The position numbers and the translations under genes were made by a program. Under the pieces are notes generated by a model. It was not told the DNA's origin. It saw nothing but the letters and a program-made list of their open reading frames with translations, and made no database searches. This document shows, piece after piece, positions 54,361 through 64,000 of a DNA stretch of 64,000 nucleotides. Positions within the stretch are counted from its first letter, which is position 1. Every line of letters begins with the position of its first letter. The stretch covers positions 558,001 to 622,000 of the forward strand of contig RSEE01000014.1 in the NCBI GenBank assembly GCA_003971905.1, written 5' to 3'. This DNA is from Moniliella sp. 'wahieum' (lineage: Eukaryota > Basidiomycota > Moniliellomycetes > Moniliellales > Moniliellaceae).

Positions 54361-57329
54361 ATGTCCCCTCCCGGCAGCCTGGGCAGCAGCCCACCGATCC
54401 TGCCCTCGCCCCTCGCGGCGTCGGCAGGCGCGGTCCTCGCTCTGCCCACGCCCCCTCCCTGCCCCTGTGTAATCAGGTCGAGGACGATGTCTGCTGTCGC
54501 CTCGCCTCGGTCTCACTCCCTTCGAGGGGCTCGGGCTCGGGCTCGGTTGGCTCGGGCGGGTCTTGCCGCCCCCTCAACTGCTGTCTCTCCCCTGTTGGCT
54601 GGGGCCGATGCCTGCTCCTCCTCCCTCTCCTCCTCAATGTCGTCGCGTTATGTCCCACCGCACCTACGCTCCCTCGCTTCCGCTTCCGGTGTGTGGGGGT
54701 CGCACGTAAGCAGTGCATCCTCCAGCCGCTCTTCGAGCCGGAGCCAAAGCCATGGCCGATCTCAGTCCACGCCATTCTTGGTCCCCCCTGGCCCCGACTC
54801 GGCTGACTCTGCCTCGCCCCTGACCCTTCCCCTCTCCTCTCCCTTGCCACTCTCTTGCGCCCCTGACGCCAGCACCGATCCGGCACCCGTGTCGCCCCTG
54901 ACTGCATCTGCTGTCGTGCTATCATCTGCCCCATTGCCAGCACCAGTCAAGCGCCCAGCCCACCCCGCCAGTCGCCATGTCCCCGATACCCTCAACGAGC
55001 CTGTGCTGGAATTGGGCAGTCGGATCGGTCCAGAGGAAATTCACCGTTCTCACCAGGTCCGTGTCGTAGCTCTCCGGCCCGACACGCCAGGTCCAGCGCC
55101 GACGGTCCAAGTGGTGCAAAGCTTGGGTCAAGGCGATTACTCGAGCATATATATCGCGCGCCAAGTCGCGGGTGCACCTTTGCCTTTGCCACCCGATTCC
55201 GAGGGAGATGGAGAGCTGGTCTTCTTGCTTACCTGCATGTCCAAGTATCACCTCTCCCCTGCCTTGCTGGCCGACGAACTGGCCGAATCGCAGCTCCACC
55301 TTTCTCTCCCCGTCCACCCCAATCTACCAATCCGGTACGCTGTCTTTGCCACGCCCGACCACCTTTTCTTTGTCAGTGAGCTCGTTCTGGGTCACGATTT
55401 GTTGGTGCTTCTCCACCAGGGCGAAGCTCACCTAACTGCCAAGGACCACACGGCTTCACCAAACGGACACCACCCGACCCCTCTTGCATGGCTGGCTGAG
55501 GTCGATGGTCCTTTGCTCCTCTCCCGTCCACGGGTCCATTTGGTCACGGGCCTTTTTGGCCAACTGTGCGATGCGGTCCAAACTCTGCACGGATGGGGCT
55601 TGGCTCACCGCAATGTGACGTTACAAAACTGCGTGGTAATTGAGGGTCCGACGGTGCACCGAGCGGTCCAGCGCACCGATCTTGCTCCAGAACACGTGGA
55701 TAAAGACGTGCGGTTGAAGCTGATGGACCTGAGTCATCTGACGGATGACGCAGCGTGCATCGATGGCGCTTGCGCTCCCGATGCTTACCTTGCGCCGGAG
55801 TGTTGCACGCCCGAGGGCGTTGGGTATGATCCCAAGAAGGCTGACATTTGGTCGCTTGGGATTGTTCTGCTGAATCTCCTCTTCCACCGCACCCCGTTTC
55901 GTAGGGCGGAGCAAACTGCTTGTCCGTCGTACACATGCTTTGTCTCGGACCCCGTCGGATTTCTTCAGACTGCGTTTGACCATCTTACCTTCACCACCGC
56001 GTCATTTTTGGCTCAGCATGTGTTCAACCTCGACCCAAGCCAGCGGGCTTCTCCCGCCCAGGTCGGTTTGTGGGCCCGCACGGCCCTTCTACCTTCCTTG
56101 ACTCATCTGGACTCCTGCACCCTGTCTCGTGGCGCGGGCGCGGGCATCACCCTGCCCCTGACGAGCGAGCCAATGCATCAATCCCGTTCCCGATCGCTCC
56201 CTCGCTCCGTGCGTTCCGGCCGGTCGTCCTCTCGCCCTGCTTCCATTCACACTGCACGCTCGGTCCGGGATGGGGTTGTTACCCCGGCGCGTGGCCGATC
56301 CCGCACCCCGGGGTATGTATCCGACGAAGAGGGGGAAGCGGAAGACGGGGGCGCGCACCCTGCTAGCCCCCATCCGTCGGGCCGCCGGCGCAAACGGGGA
56401 AATCGGAGGGCTACATCGGCTCACAAAGGTCAGGCCTCTGCAACGCGTCGCAGCTTGTCGGAACAAGCGTCGCTCAGTGCCCTCTCACTGGGGGGCGAGG
56501 GCGATTCGGACTTGGCCTGCCCGCCTTCGCCTTCGTCCCTGCTCTCCTTGGCATCTCGTCGCGCTTCCGGCGCCAGTACCTCCTCTCTCCATGGTGCGCA
56601 ACGCCTTCGCAACAGCACCACGTACCCCTGCCATGTCCCCGAGAAGGCTGCGGGTGCTGGGAACGCCGCTTCCCTCGCGCTCCTCCCGTGCAAGCACGGG
56701 CGCTGGTAGCTTGGCCAGCCAGGGCAGTGTAGGAAGCGGGGACGATGCCCAATCGCTCCGTTCTACCTTCTCCTCCCGCTCCGCTCCGGCCATCCGCAAG
56801 TCGGCCGATTCGTCCCGGCCGGCACTACGGCCAGGCGAAAGCGGGCTATGGAACCGAAACTTGCAGCCCATTTCCGAACAGCGCGTTCGTCCTGCTCTTG
56901 CTCATACTGCTACTGCTACTGCTACTGCTACTCCTTTCCCCGCTGCCTCACGCTCCTCCTCCTGCTCTTCCCCCGCTTCTCGCCCGCGCTCCTACAAGCG
57001 CGCCCCGCCTCCTCCGCATCCCAAATCGCATGCGCGCACCGAGCTGGACGCGAGTTACTTGGCCGAGATTTTTGGCGTGACGCCGCAGCGGCAGGCGGGG
57101 CGGACGAGCGGACAACGGTCGCTGCCCAACATGCCCCTGTCGCGGGGCAAGCCCAAGAATGGCCACGGGCCCAGCTTGCTTGCTGCGGCGCCCACGCTGG
57201 CCAAATCACCTTCCTCGCTCGCCTCGCGCCCCCCACCGCCTCTTTGGCTCCACCGCGGCCAGCGCCAGCGCCTGAACCAGCGCGCTCAGCCGCATGTTCC
57301 GTGTCGGTCGCAAGGAAGGACTGCTGTAA
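54361..57329 (+). CDS. Ran1/Ksp1-type pseudokinase with long disordered flanks
   Basis: A protein-kinase fold starts at about residue 250, after a Ser/Pro-rich head. Its layout matches the fungal Ran1/Ksp1-like group: Gly loop LGQGDYSSIYIAR, HPNLPIRYAVFATPDHLFFV, LFGQLCDAVQTLHGWGLAH, and the late motif YLAPECC...KADIWSLGIVLLNLLFHRTPF. Catalytic residues are replaced: the Lys expected before the CMSK box is Thr (about 291), HRD is HRN (Asn about 418) and DFG is DLS (about 456). It is therefore probably an inactive scaffold or regulator. The C-terminal third is Ser/Arg-rich, with a TACTGC repeat coding Thr-Ala units and a conserved-looking YLAEIFGVTPQRQ. Frame slips occur after about 56600. The end (LSRMFRVGRKEGLL-stop, 57329) is in a third frame and is inferred. 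Confidence 0.75.
56905..56932 (+). repeat. TACTGC hexamer array (4.7 copies), coding
   Basis: This microsatellite inside the pseudokinase reading frame encodes an alternating Thr-Ala run. It is likely variable in length between strains. Confidence 0.85.
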
Positions 57330-57693
57330 CATTCAACTCCCCTTTTGACCTTCCCTTTCCCCCCTTTCCGCCTTCCATGGCGCCCTCCCCCCCCCACCGC
57401 TGCCCTCGTTCCTATCCATCGTTTGTCGGTCACAGTTTGTTTTCTATCGCACTTTTGGTATACCATCCTGCCTTTCTTGCTCACGTGCCGCACCCTAGGA
57501 AGCACCCAACCTTCTTTTTGTCTCGCCTCGTAAGCGTAAGCCTCGCCTCTTGTCTCGTCAGAGAGATGAATGGATAGATAGACCTGGTCAACATGATACG
57601 GAGCAATGGCATCATAAGAGCCTGCTAGCCTTCCTAGCATCTCGGCCCCAGCTCCGGGTTGGGACGGACGGGGAGGGAAATCAGGGGAGGAGG
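57330..57693. other. Convergent pseudokinase/ERG5 3' spacer
   Basis: These 364 bp are pyrimidine-rich on the plus strand and hold the 3' ends of both genes. No gene or RNA is recognised. Confidence 0.5.
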
Positions 57694-59407
57694 TTATGGC
57701 TGGGCGGCGACGGCCGGGGCGGTGCCCGGCGGCGGCAGCGGGCGCTTGGTGAACTTGAGATGGCAGTCGTCCTTGGGGAAGATGGTGGCAATGATCTTGA
57801 CCTGGTCCGATTCGGGGGTGACGTGGTGCTGCCAGTTCATCTTGACCGATGCGGCGCCCAAGACGGCAGTGAGGTGCATCAGCGCGTACTGCTGTCCAAT
57901 GCAGTTGTGCACGCCCGCACCAAAGACAAGGTAGTTGCGCGTCATTTCAGCATTGTCGCCGCCCTGCGCCGGGTCCCAGCGCTCCGGCACAATCTTGTCC
58001 GGGTTGGGGTAAATCTGCTCGTCGTGCAGCGAGTTCCAAAACGAGGGAATGACCATCGCGCCCGTAGGCGCCGTGTAGGACTCGGACATGGGGAACGGTT
58101 TCTTGGTCAGGTAGGGCACCATGATCACCGGCGGCGCGACACGCATGCTCTCCTTGACGACCCACGCGCGTGTACTCCATCTCCTCCAGCAAGTCAAACG
58201 TGATGGGCGCCTCGAGGTCGTCGCCACGGAGCCGGTACTGTTCCTCGCGCACCTTGCGCAGCAGTTCCGGCTGGTCGGCCATGTGCTGGAACAAAAACGT
58301 CAGCGCCGACGACATGGCATCCTGCGACGCAAACAAAAACGACAAGACCGTCATCGCAATCTCGCGGTCATCAAACTCGCGCACAAGAGCCAGGCGAGAC
58401 GAACGACTGAGCTCTTCCGATTCGCCCTCCGTGTCGCGACGCGCTTCCATCATGTTCTTCACCCACGCATCGGTCAGACACGTCACCTCCCCGCCGGCAG
58501 CCATGGCCTTTTTGCTTTCCGCGGCAGCCAGCATGAGCCACTTCATCATGCGCTTGCGGGCCTGGATCGCGTTCCACACCTTCGTGCCGGGCAAGGGGAT
58601 GGGGAAGTTGACCAGTTCGAGCGCGACGGTGATGAGCCAAAACTCGGCACTGATCTGGTCGGCGGCGTGCTGCGGCAGGTACTCGCCACAAAAACACGCA
58701 GCGACGTTTCCATGTTGAGGTCGCGGAACTTGAACATCATCGGCTGCGCCGTCGGCGTGGGGTCGGCGAGCCACTGGTCAAAGTACTTGGAATAGATACG
58801 TTCCTGGATGGTAAGGTAGATGGCCAGCGAACGGCGAGTAAAGAGGGTGTTGAGTCCCTTGCGGTAATCGACGTGCGCCTTGCCGCCGAGGAAGACCCTA
58901 GGAAAGAGGCAGACGACAGTAGGCCGGTCAGTACGGGGGTAGGGGCGCGCGGATGCGCAACAGAAGACAAAGGAAAAGAGAAGAGCAGAGGGAGGGGAAA
59001 GAAGGGACGGACCAGTTGTCGGGGAGAGGACCTGCTTGGCTGAAGCGACGAGGCACGGCTCGGCATAGGTGGGGCTGGTCAGGATCTTGCGGGCGAAAAA
59101 GTTGTCCGAGGCGAGCACGATAAAAATGTGGAAGACCGAGGTGACGGAGAGCGGGCCCTGGGCCCAGCCCTTTTTGTAGTTCTCCAAGGTCGGGTTGAGC
59201 GAGTCGAGGAAGCGGCCGATGAGGGATGGTCCAGGTGGCGCCGGGCAGGCTGCCCTTCTTGGTGCGGTAGTTTGAGCTGCTCCAAGACGAGGATGGTAGC
59301 AACAGCGGACCACCGCCAATGCTGTGGTCGGGTCGCGACGGCGGCCAGGGCCGAGGGGGGGGGGGGGCGGCCGCCGGCGGGGCAGGGGCGTTGGCAGCGA
59401 GCGACAT
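57694..59407 (-). CDS. ERG5: Cytochrome P450 61, sterol C-22 desaturase
   Basis: CYP61 introduces the C22-C23 double bond late in ergosterol synthesis at the ER. Exons are 59013-59407 and 57694-58897 with a 115-bp intron (donor GTCCGT). The N-terminus carries a hydrophobic anchor (WSAVATILVLEQ in one frame), then YRTKKGSLPGATWTIP and LIGRFLDSLNPTLENYKKG. Other landmarks: FLGGKAHVDYRKGLNTLFTR, the I-helix FLFASQDAMSSALTFLF, the K-helix ExxR in VVKESMRVAPP, the heme loop FGAGVHNCIGQ with its Cys ligand, and the family tail IIATIFPKDDCHLKFTKRP. At least five frame slips are needed, mostly in the first exon (one beside a 12-base G/C run at about 59355-59366), near 58690 and near 58165. About 533 residues, normal for ERG5. 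Confidence 0.93.
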
Positions 59408-59986
59408 GGGTCCAGGCGGCGCACCGGGCAGGAGGGGGGGGCAAAGAGGGTGGTTGGGATGGGGGTCGCCTGGAGAAGAGTCGGGGCGAGTCGGGTCGAG
59501 TCGGGTAGGCGAGGAGGCAAGGGAGCAGCGGTGGTAACCCTGGGCGCTTCTCTCGGCCTGCGCCGCACTGCGTATCTGCGCGCGGGTGACGGGGCGACGC
59601 GTGACTCGTCACTGGGTCACTGCCACACTCGTCACTCACATGGTCAAATTATTCCCACCCGCCCCCGAGCGGAGCAGACGCACTGGCGCCGTGCGGCCAC
59701 CCGCGCCCACACTGCCCCCACGGCGCTGCGCATGCTGCTTGGCTGCTCAGCCAGCCAGCACGCCAAGCGGGCAGGGGGGCAGTGTCCTGGCTGGCGGGGG
59801 CAATCAATTGATCGTTAGCGCTAGCGCTTTAGCCGGGAAGCACCATCCCGTTTCGTACGAACGCTCGGCGTCACGCATCCCACATCATGCATCAGCCACC
59901 ATCCATGGCACGTGGCTGCTGTTGGCGCTGCGGCCCTCGGGTGCCGGTTCCGCTGGTCTCACGCTGCTACCACACGACGGCAGCTG
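59408..59986. promoter_or_regulatory. ERG5 upstream region
   Basis: This spacer separates ERG5 (-) from the tRNA (+). It contains several GTCACT/GTGACT elements between 59590 and 59640 and a TTAGCGCTAGCGCTTTA palindrome at 59815-59831, related to the AGCGCT cluster at 39522. No gene is seen. Confidence 0.45.
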
Positions 59987-60066
59987 TCTCCGATAGTTTA
60001 GTGGCTATGACACGTCCCTGTCACAGGACGTTCGGACGAGACCCAGGTTCGATTCCCGGTCGGAGA
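59987..60066 (+). tRNA. tRNA-Asp (GTC) with 9-nt intron
   Basis: The 80-nt gene folds as a full cloverleaf. The 7-bp acceptor stem TCTCCGA/TCGGAGA (59987-59993 with 60060-60066) is perfect. The D arm is 59996-60011. The anticodon stem CGTCC/GGACG (60013-60017, 60034-60038) carries the loop CTGTCA plus C60033 with anticodon GTC (60020-60022). The T arm contains TTCGATT with one A-C mismatch in its stem. The 9 nt at 60024-60032 sit just after position 37, the canonical site of nuclear tRNA introns, so splicing by the tRNA endonuclease is expected. The A box (TAGTTTAGTGG) and B box (GGTTCGATTCC) for RNA polymerase III are both present. Confidence 0.95.
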
Positions 60067-60072
60067 GGTTCC

Positions 60073-60078
60073 TTTTTT
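60073..60078 (+). terminator. Pol III terminator of tRNA-Asp
   Basis: A run of six T begins 7 nt after the tRNA 3' end, the standard RNA polymerase III stop. Confidence 0.85.
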
Positions 60079-60240
60079 GATGTGGCGCCACCGCGAGAGT
60101 GCTGCTCCCCCCCAGCTTCGGGCGGCATGGCATGCTCCCAACCAGCTCTGCTGAGAACAAAGAACGGGCGGGCAGCGGGCTATGGCAAGCACACATCTCG
60201 CATAGGAGCCTTGCCAGGCAACCAGCTCGGGGGACATGAA

Positions 60241-61624
60241 TTACGTTACAGTGCAACAGGCGGCGGGAGAGAAGGCGCGGCCGGTACGGGTGGCGGCGGG
60301 GGGCTGAACAGGAGAGCCACCTAACAACCGGAAGAATGGCTTGACAATGATAATCGTCACCAGCAGCATCAAGCAGAGGACCAAGAGGATGATGCATGCA
60401 CTCGCCCCGATCGGCGCTGGTGGCTTTGGGCGGCTACCAAATGCCGCTGGGCCAACTGCACATTTTCTGTTGACGTTTCCACATTCCAGTCAATCCGGTC
60501 CACCAGCGCGCCTTGCTCAATCACCAACGCCGACAGCTGCTCAAACAGTTCAGCCAGCTCCGAGATGCTCTGAGCAATCTGCGATACTTGGCGGTCCCGC
60601 GCATTGATATCGTCCAGCCGATTGTTGATCGTTGATGGGGCCCGATTGAGCTGGGCTTGGGCCTGCTCACCTTCCTCGACAGCCAGAGCATTTTGGGACT
60701 GAGCACGGTGCAGTTGGACGGTCAGTGCCCCGCGGCGACAACAAAAGAAAAGAGAGTTGAAACAAAGGGAGACGTAGAACGTACCAGTTCCAGATCTGCT
60801 CTGAGATCGGCATCCAAGGCAGCCGAGGTGGAAGGTACAAACCCGTTCTTGCCCCATCGCTGCGACGCAGCGGCCAAGTCCCGCCCTCGCACCTCGATGC
60901 CTTGGAGGCGTCGGAGATAGACGGACTGCTTTTTGCGCAACAAGGCAGAGGCAGCTTGCACCTTGCCTGCCAAAGCAGCCTGGACATTGGACGAAACCTG
61001 CCTTTGTCGCTCGACCTGGGCCAATGCATCAGACAGACGGGTTTGCCTAGCCGCAGCGGGCTGGACGGGCATGGGGGGGGAGCGATGCATGCCCTTTCCC
61101 CTGCAGCAGAGAGACGTGCAATGGCCTGGCGAGCACGGAGATGGGTTGCGCGCGTGGCCCTGCCAAGGGAGCTACAGCGCGGGTGGCCGAGCGCAGCTGC
61201 TTGGTAATCTCACCGGTAAGGCGGTCAATCGCCACCTCCTCGGCGCGCCGGTCGGAAAAGGAAGGCAAAAGGTGAGCAGCATGAAGACGATCTAGTTGCG
61301 CCATATAGAAGCAACTGGCCCATCCAACAGCGACTCAACTGCGCGTGACGTCTCGGCCAGAGAGGTTCGCTCCGCTGCGAATCTGGGTCGTCGGCGCCGC
61401 CGACAAGGCCAAGGTGCGACAGGTCGAGGGAAGTGTCGCGGCCACCGTTGCGGGGAGGGTACGTGTCGCTGTCGCCCAGTAGCGCATCATGCTCATCATC
61501 GGGCGACTCGTGCCCCGTATGCTCGAGGGTGCTGAAGAAGAACGTGGCCGTGGAACGGACGCGCGGTAGGATTCGAAGAGCAACTGCGTGATCGAGTCAC
61601 TCCCAACTCGGGCACCTGGCTCAT
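60241..61624 (-). CDS. TLG2: Qa-SNARE, Tlg2/syntaxin-16 type
   Basis: Tlg2/syntaxin 16 drives fusion of endosome-derived vesicles at the trans-Golgi. Exons are 60785-61624 and 60241-60698 with an 86-bp GTACGT intron. The N-terminus MSQVPELGVTRSR leads to LFESYRASVPRPRSSS and DDEHDALLGDSDTYP. The Habc-like region contains MAQLDRLHAAHLLPSFSDRR, RLTGEITKQLR and QAALAGKVQAASALLRKKQS. After the intron come DINARDRQVSQIAQSISELAE and the SNARE core with the zero-layer Gln in LVIEQGALVDRIDWNVE. One frame slip (about 60393) is needed to read the C-terminal anchor IILLVLCLMLLVTIIIV, with a short lumenal tail stopping at 60241. Several more slips lie between 61080 and 61590. About 432 residues. Confidence 0.88.
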
Positions 61625-62336
61625 CGTCTCGTGGCGGGGGAGAGGAGGCAGGGGGAGGGGGGGAAGGGAGGGGAGGGGGCAGTGGTGGTGGCAGTGGTTG
61701 CGCAGGTTGTGCTGGTTGGCTGTCGTCGGCCTGGGGCCGCGCGCCACACAACCAACTGAGCGGGCGGGATGAGGATTTTCAAAACGGCAGTGTGTACCAG
61801 CAGCTCCAACTAACTAGTTTATTCAAGAGCCAGCCGGAGAGGCGACGCGCCTCGTTCGCCAACCGAAGCCAGACCGCAGCGCTGCGTTTGGCACCACGGC
61901 GTCTGTTTGCCGGCAGGCATTCTACATGTGCGCCATGGCGGGGCATGCGCAGCAGGTGGAGGAGGGAGAGCCTGCGGTGGCCGGCGGCGGGCTGGGCACT
62001 GGGTTGGGTTGGGCTGGGCTGGGTGGGGGTGTAGGGCCATCGGTGTGTCGGTGCATGCCAGCCAGTGCGCGCCTTACCTAATCCCCCCCGCGGCGACACA
62101 GGGCACGTCACGTGTCCTGGCCAGCAGCACAGCAAATCCGTCGGCCTGTCCGCTCCGCTGCCGCGCCCACGCCCTTGCGTTTCTCACCACTGCCGCCGCC
62201 TCTGCATCGCCTCGCACCGCCTCTGCACCGCCTCCATCCGCGCCTCCACCCGCGCCCCGCCGCCCCCTCCATCACCGCCACCACCACCACAGCCACCCCC
62301 TCCCCCAGCGATCCCTACGCATGCCCGTCGGATAGC
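61625..62336. promoter_or_regulatory. Divergent TLG2 / right-edge gene promoter region
   Basis: This 0.7-kb G+C-rich spacer has a purine-rich G/A tract (61630-61690) and a GGGTT/GGGCT pentamer array at about 62000-62024. Pyrimidine-rich leader sequence precedes the ATG at 62337. No gene is supported inside it. Confidence 0.4.
62000..62024 (+). repeat. GGGTT/GGGCT pentamer array
   Basis: Roughly five tandem pentamers (GGGTT, GGGTT, GGGCT, GGGCT, GGGTG) lie upstream of TLG2. They are of the same class as the AGCCC and GGGCA arrays at the septin and ARP3 genes. Confidence 0.75.
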
Positions 62337-64000
62337 ATGGGAATGGCGCACCGACCGCAGGTGGCTCGCATCGTCACCGATGCCCCTCCCCCGACCCCCC
62401 CCCCCACACAGCGTTGTTGTTCGGTCGCCTTCGGCAGAGGGGGCACAGGAGCAGCAGCACCGCCCTTGCCCGCCTCGCCCTCGCTTGCGGCTTCCCCCGC
62501 CGATCGAAAACCCCACCAGCGCGCCTGTTCGCTCCCACCCCATCCCTTCCTTGCCAGTCCGCGCGGACACCTTCCCCCCGCCCCATCTCCCCCTGCCCAA
62601 ACTCCACTTCCAGCCCGCCGGCCAATCCATTGGCCGCTCGCCGACTCGTCGCCCTCCTCGAACAGCCATTCTCGACTCGCTTACTCCCCTCGCGTGTATG
62701 CCGGGAGCCCACTAAGTCCCTCGCGTCCCATCCTCCCTCCACCTGCCGGCTCGGCCGCTCCGCGTGCCTCCCAACCAGGGCGCGTGACCAGCTCTTACCG
62801 CCAGCCTCTCCTCTGCCGCCACGGCCATCGCGGGAACACTCACAATGCCGCCAGCACCACGGCAGTCAACACTACCCTTCGCAACTCCTACACCACCGCG
62901 GCCCAGTCAGTCCTTCACCGCTCCACACCGTCCATTGACGACAAACCGTACGAAGGAAAGGACCCACCAGAATTGCTCCCCGTCCGCCTCGGCACTCTAC
63001 CGTCGTCGCAGTCATATGCGTCACAAAAGCATCCTTTCGACCACTCCAAGACGCTTGAAGAAACCGAGGAGGCAGTTGAGATGGTCACCTATCCTCCTCC
63101 TCCTCGGCCTGACTTTGGCGGCTCGGATTATGGTGATCTGGACGATGGCGCTCCCACCTGGGAAGGGGAGGGGGGGCGCTTCCAACGCACCCTTGGGCTC
63201 ATGTATCAACGCAGATCCATGTGGGTGATATGCCTGGTACGCCAAGCCACTGTTTGCCCCCTGCCCTCCACGCCGTCGGCAGCCGGCCTCACCTCTCTGC
63301 GAAACGTCAACCAGTCGCGCTCAGCTCGGCCATTGACTGGCTGGGCTTGGCTTGTCCCCCCGCAGTGGCGGCGTCACATTCTCGGGCCCCGTTTGGTGGC
63401 GCTGGTGGGGCGAATGAGAGCGACCCAGAAACCCTACAGCGACACCCCCCACTTCGGGATGGACAGCTTTCCTCGTCGTTGGGATACCGCCATTGGGACG
63501 CAACGTACATGGGACAACCTATGTTCGCAGCCTTGAAGAGTTGGCAACCCGCAAAGAAGTGCATAAACACACTGTCAAGCGACGGCGCCTCGGACCACCC
63601 CAGAGCGCTCCCGAGTCTCAGTGGGGTCCGAGTCGCCTTCGTTAGGACTTAGTACGCGGAAGCGTCCCCAGTGGAAACGGACGCGCCACTGGACTTCTTC
63701 AATTCGGAGAGTGTGGACATCTGCCCACTCTTTTCGCTCCCCTTTTGCCCGTTCACGGCTTGCTTGGCGACGCTTCCTGCACCGCGTGGCCTACCCGTCC
63801 CCGCTTTCACCCCCCTCCTCCAGGATACAGGATTCCATCGCATTGGCCCCATGGCTTCGCATGAACCTCCCTTTCTTCATCTCTAGATCCCCCACGCCGC
63901 ACATGGTCCCGAGACTTCTGTCTTCTCTCTGCACCTTTCTTGGTACGTACACTTCTATCATGCTACGCCCCCCCAATTACTAACATTGGTATTAGATGAA
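62337..64000 (+). CDS. Pro/Ser-rich hypothetical protein, 5' part (runs off right edge)
   Basis: Not identified. From the ATG at 62337 a Pro/Ser/Arg-rich region runs across shifting frames. It includes TTLRNSYTTAAQSVLHRSTP, SIDDKPYEGKDPPELLP and MVTYPPPPRPDFGGSDYGDL. Near the edge, LSTRKRPQWKRTR and then a hydrophobic stretch in one frame (DICPLFSLPFCPFTACLATL) might be a membrane segment. A clear intron lies at 63943-63995: GTACGT donor, TTACTAAC branch site and TTAG acceptor. This shows that a plus-strand gene continues beyond 64000. The start and frame are tentative because of probable indels. Confidence 0.5.

Overview
The window is nuclear DNA from a fungus, most probably a basidiomycete yeast or smut-type fungus. 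Evidence: densely packed protein genes with short GT-AG introns (about 49-128 bp), a fungal CDC3-type septin, the fungal ergosterol gene ERG5 (CYP61), a glycine-rich beta-flanking-type (DUF7721) protein, and large Ser/Pro-rich proteins. I cannot name the species. No transposon, integrase, CRISPR array, prophage or operon-type gene cluster was found, and I saw no convincing new multi-gene system.

Layout. 1-2.3 kb: nothing firm except a possible gene running off the left edge. 2.3-8.4 kb: eIF3k (-) and IDI1 (+) diverge, then RPL9 (+) and a SWIB/DEK_C chromatin protein (-). 8.4-11.9 kb: gene-free, partly A+T-rich. 11.9-23 kb: membrane-anchored glutaredoxin, septin CDC3, ARP3 (-), OLA1, NTF2 (-), epsin. 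23-29.2 kb: STT3, RPS16 and TEF1, all on the minus strand. 29.5-34 kb: an unidentified helical protein and importin alpha (-). 34.9-42.2 kb: a DUF2461 protein (-), the glycine-rich protein (-) and an AIF/FSP1-like FAD oxidoreductase with a large insert. 43.3-57.3 kb: three long low-complexity proteins, the last a pseudokinase. 57.7-62 kb: ERG5 (-), an intron-containing tRNA-Asp, and the Qa-SNARE TLG2 (-). A partial Pro-rich gene runs off the right edge.

The genes are unrelated housekeeping functions: translation (eIF3k, RPL9, RPS16, TEF1, OLA1, tRNA-Asp), nuclear transport (NTF2, importin alpha), cytoskeleton and trafficking (septin, ARP3, epsin, TLG2), ER glycosylation (STT3) and isoprenoid/sterol synthesis (IDI1, ERG5). 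Most sit in divergent or convergent pairs with spacers of a few hundred bases.

A caution governs the whole annotation. Many essential, highly conserved genes here (TEF1, STT3, RPS16, OLA1, NTF2, importin alpha, IDI1, eIF3k, ERG5) carry single-base frame breaks that conserved residues in the next frame repair. Most look like one base missing from a G, C, A or T run. This points to uncorrected long-read errors rather than gene decay. Coordinates therefore give the gene span and its introns; a literal translation of the joined exons will often break.
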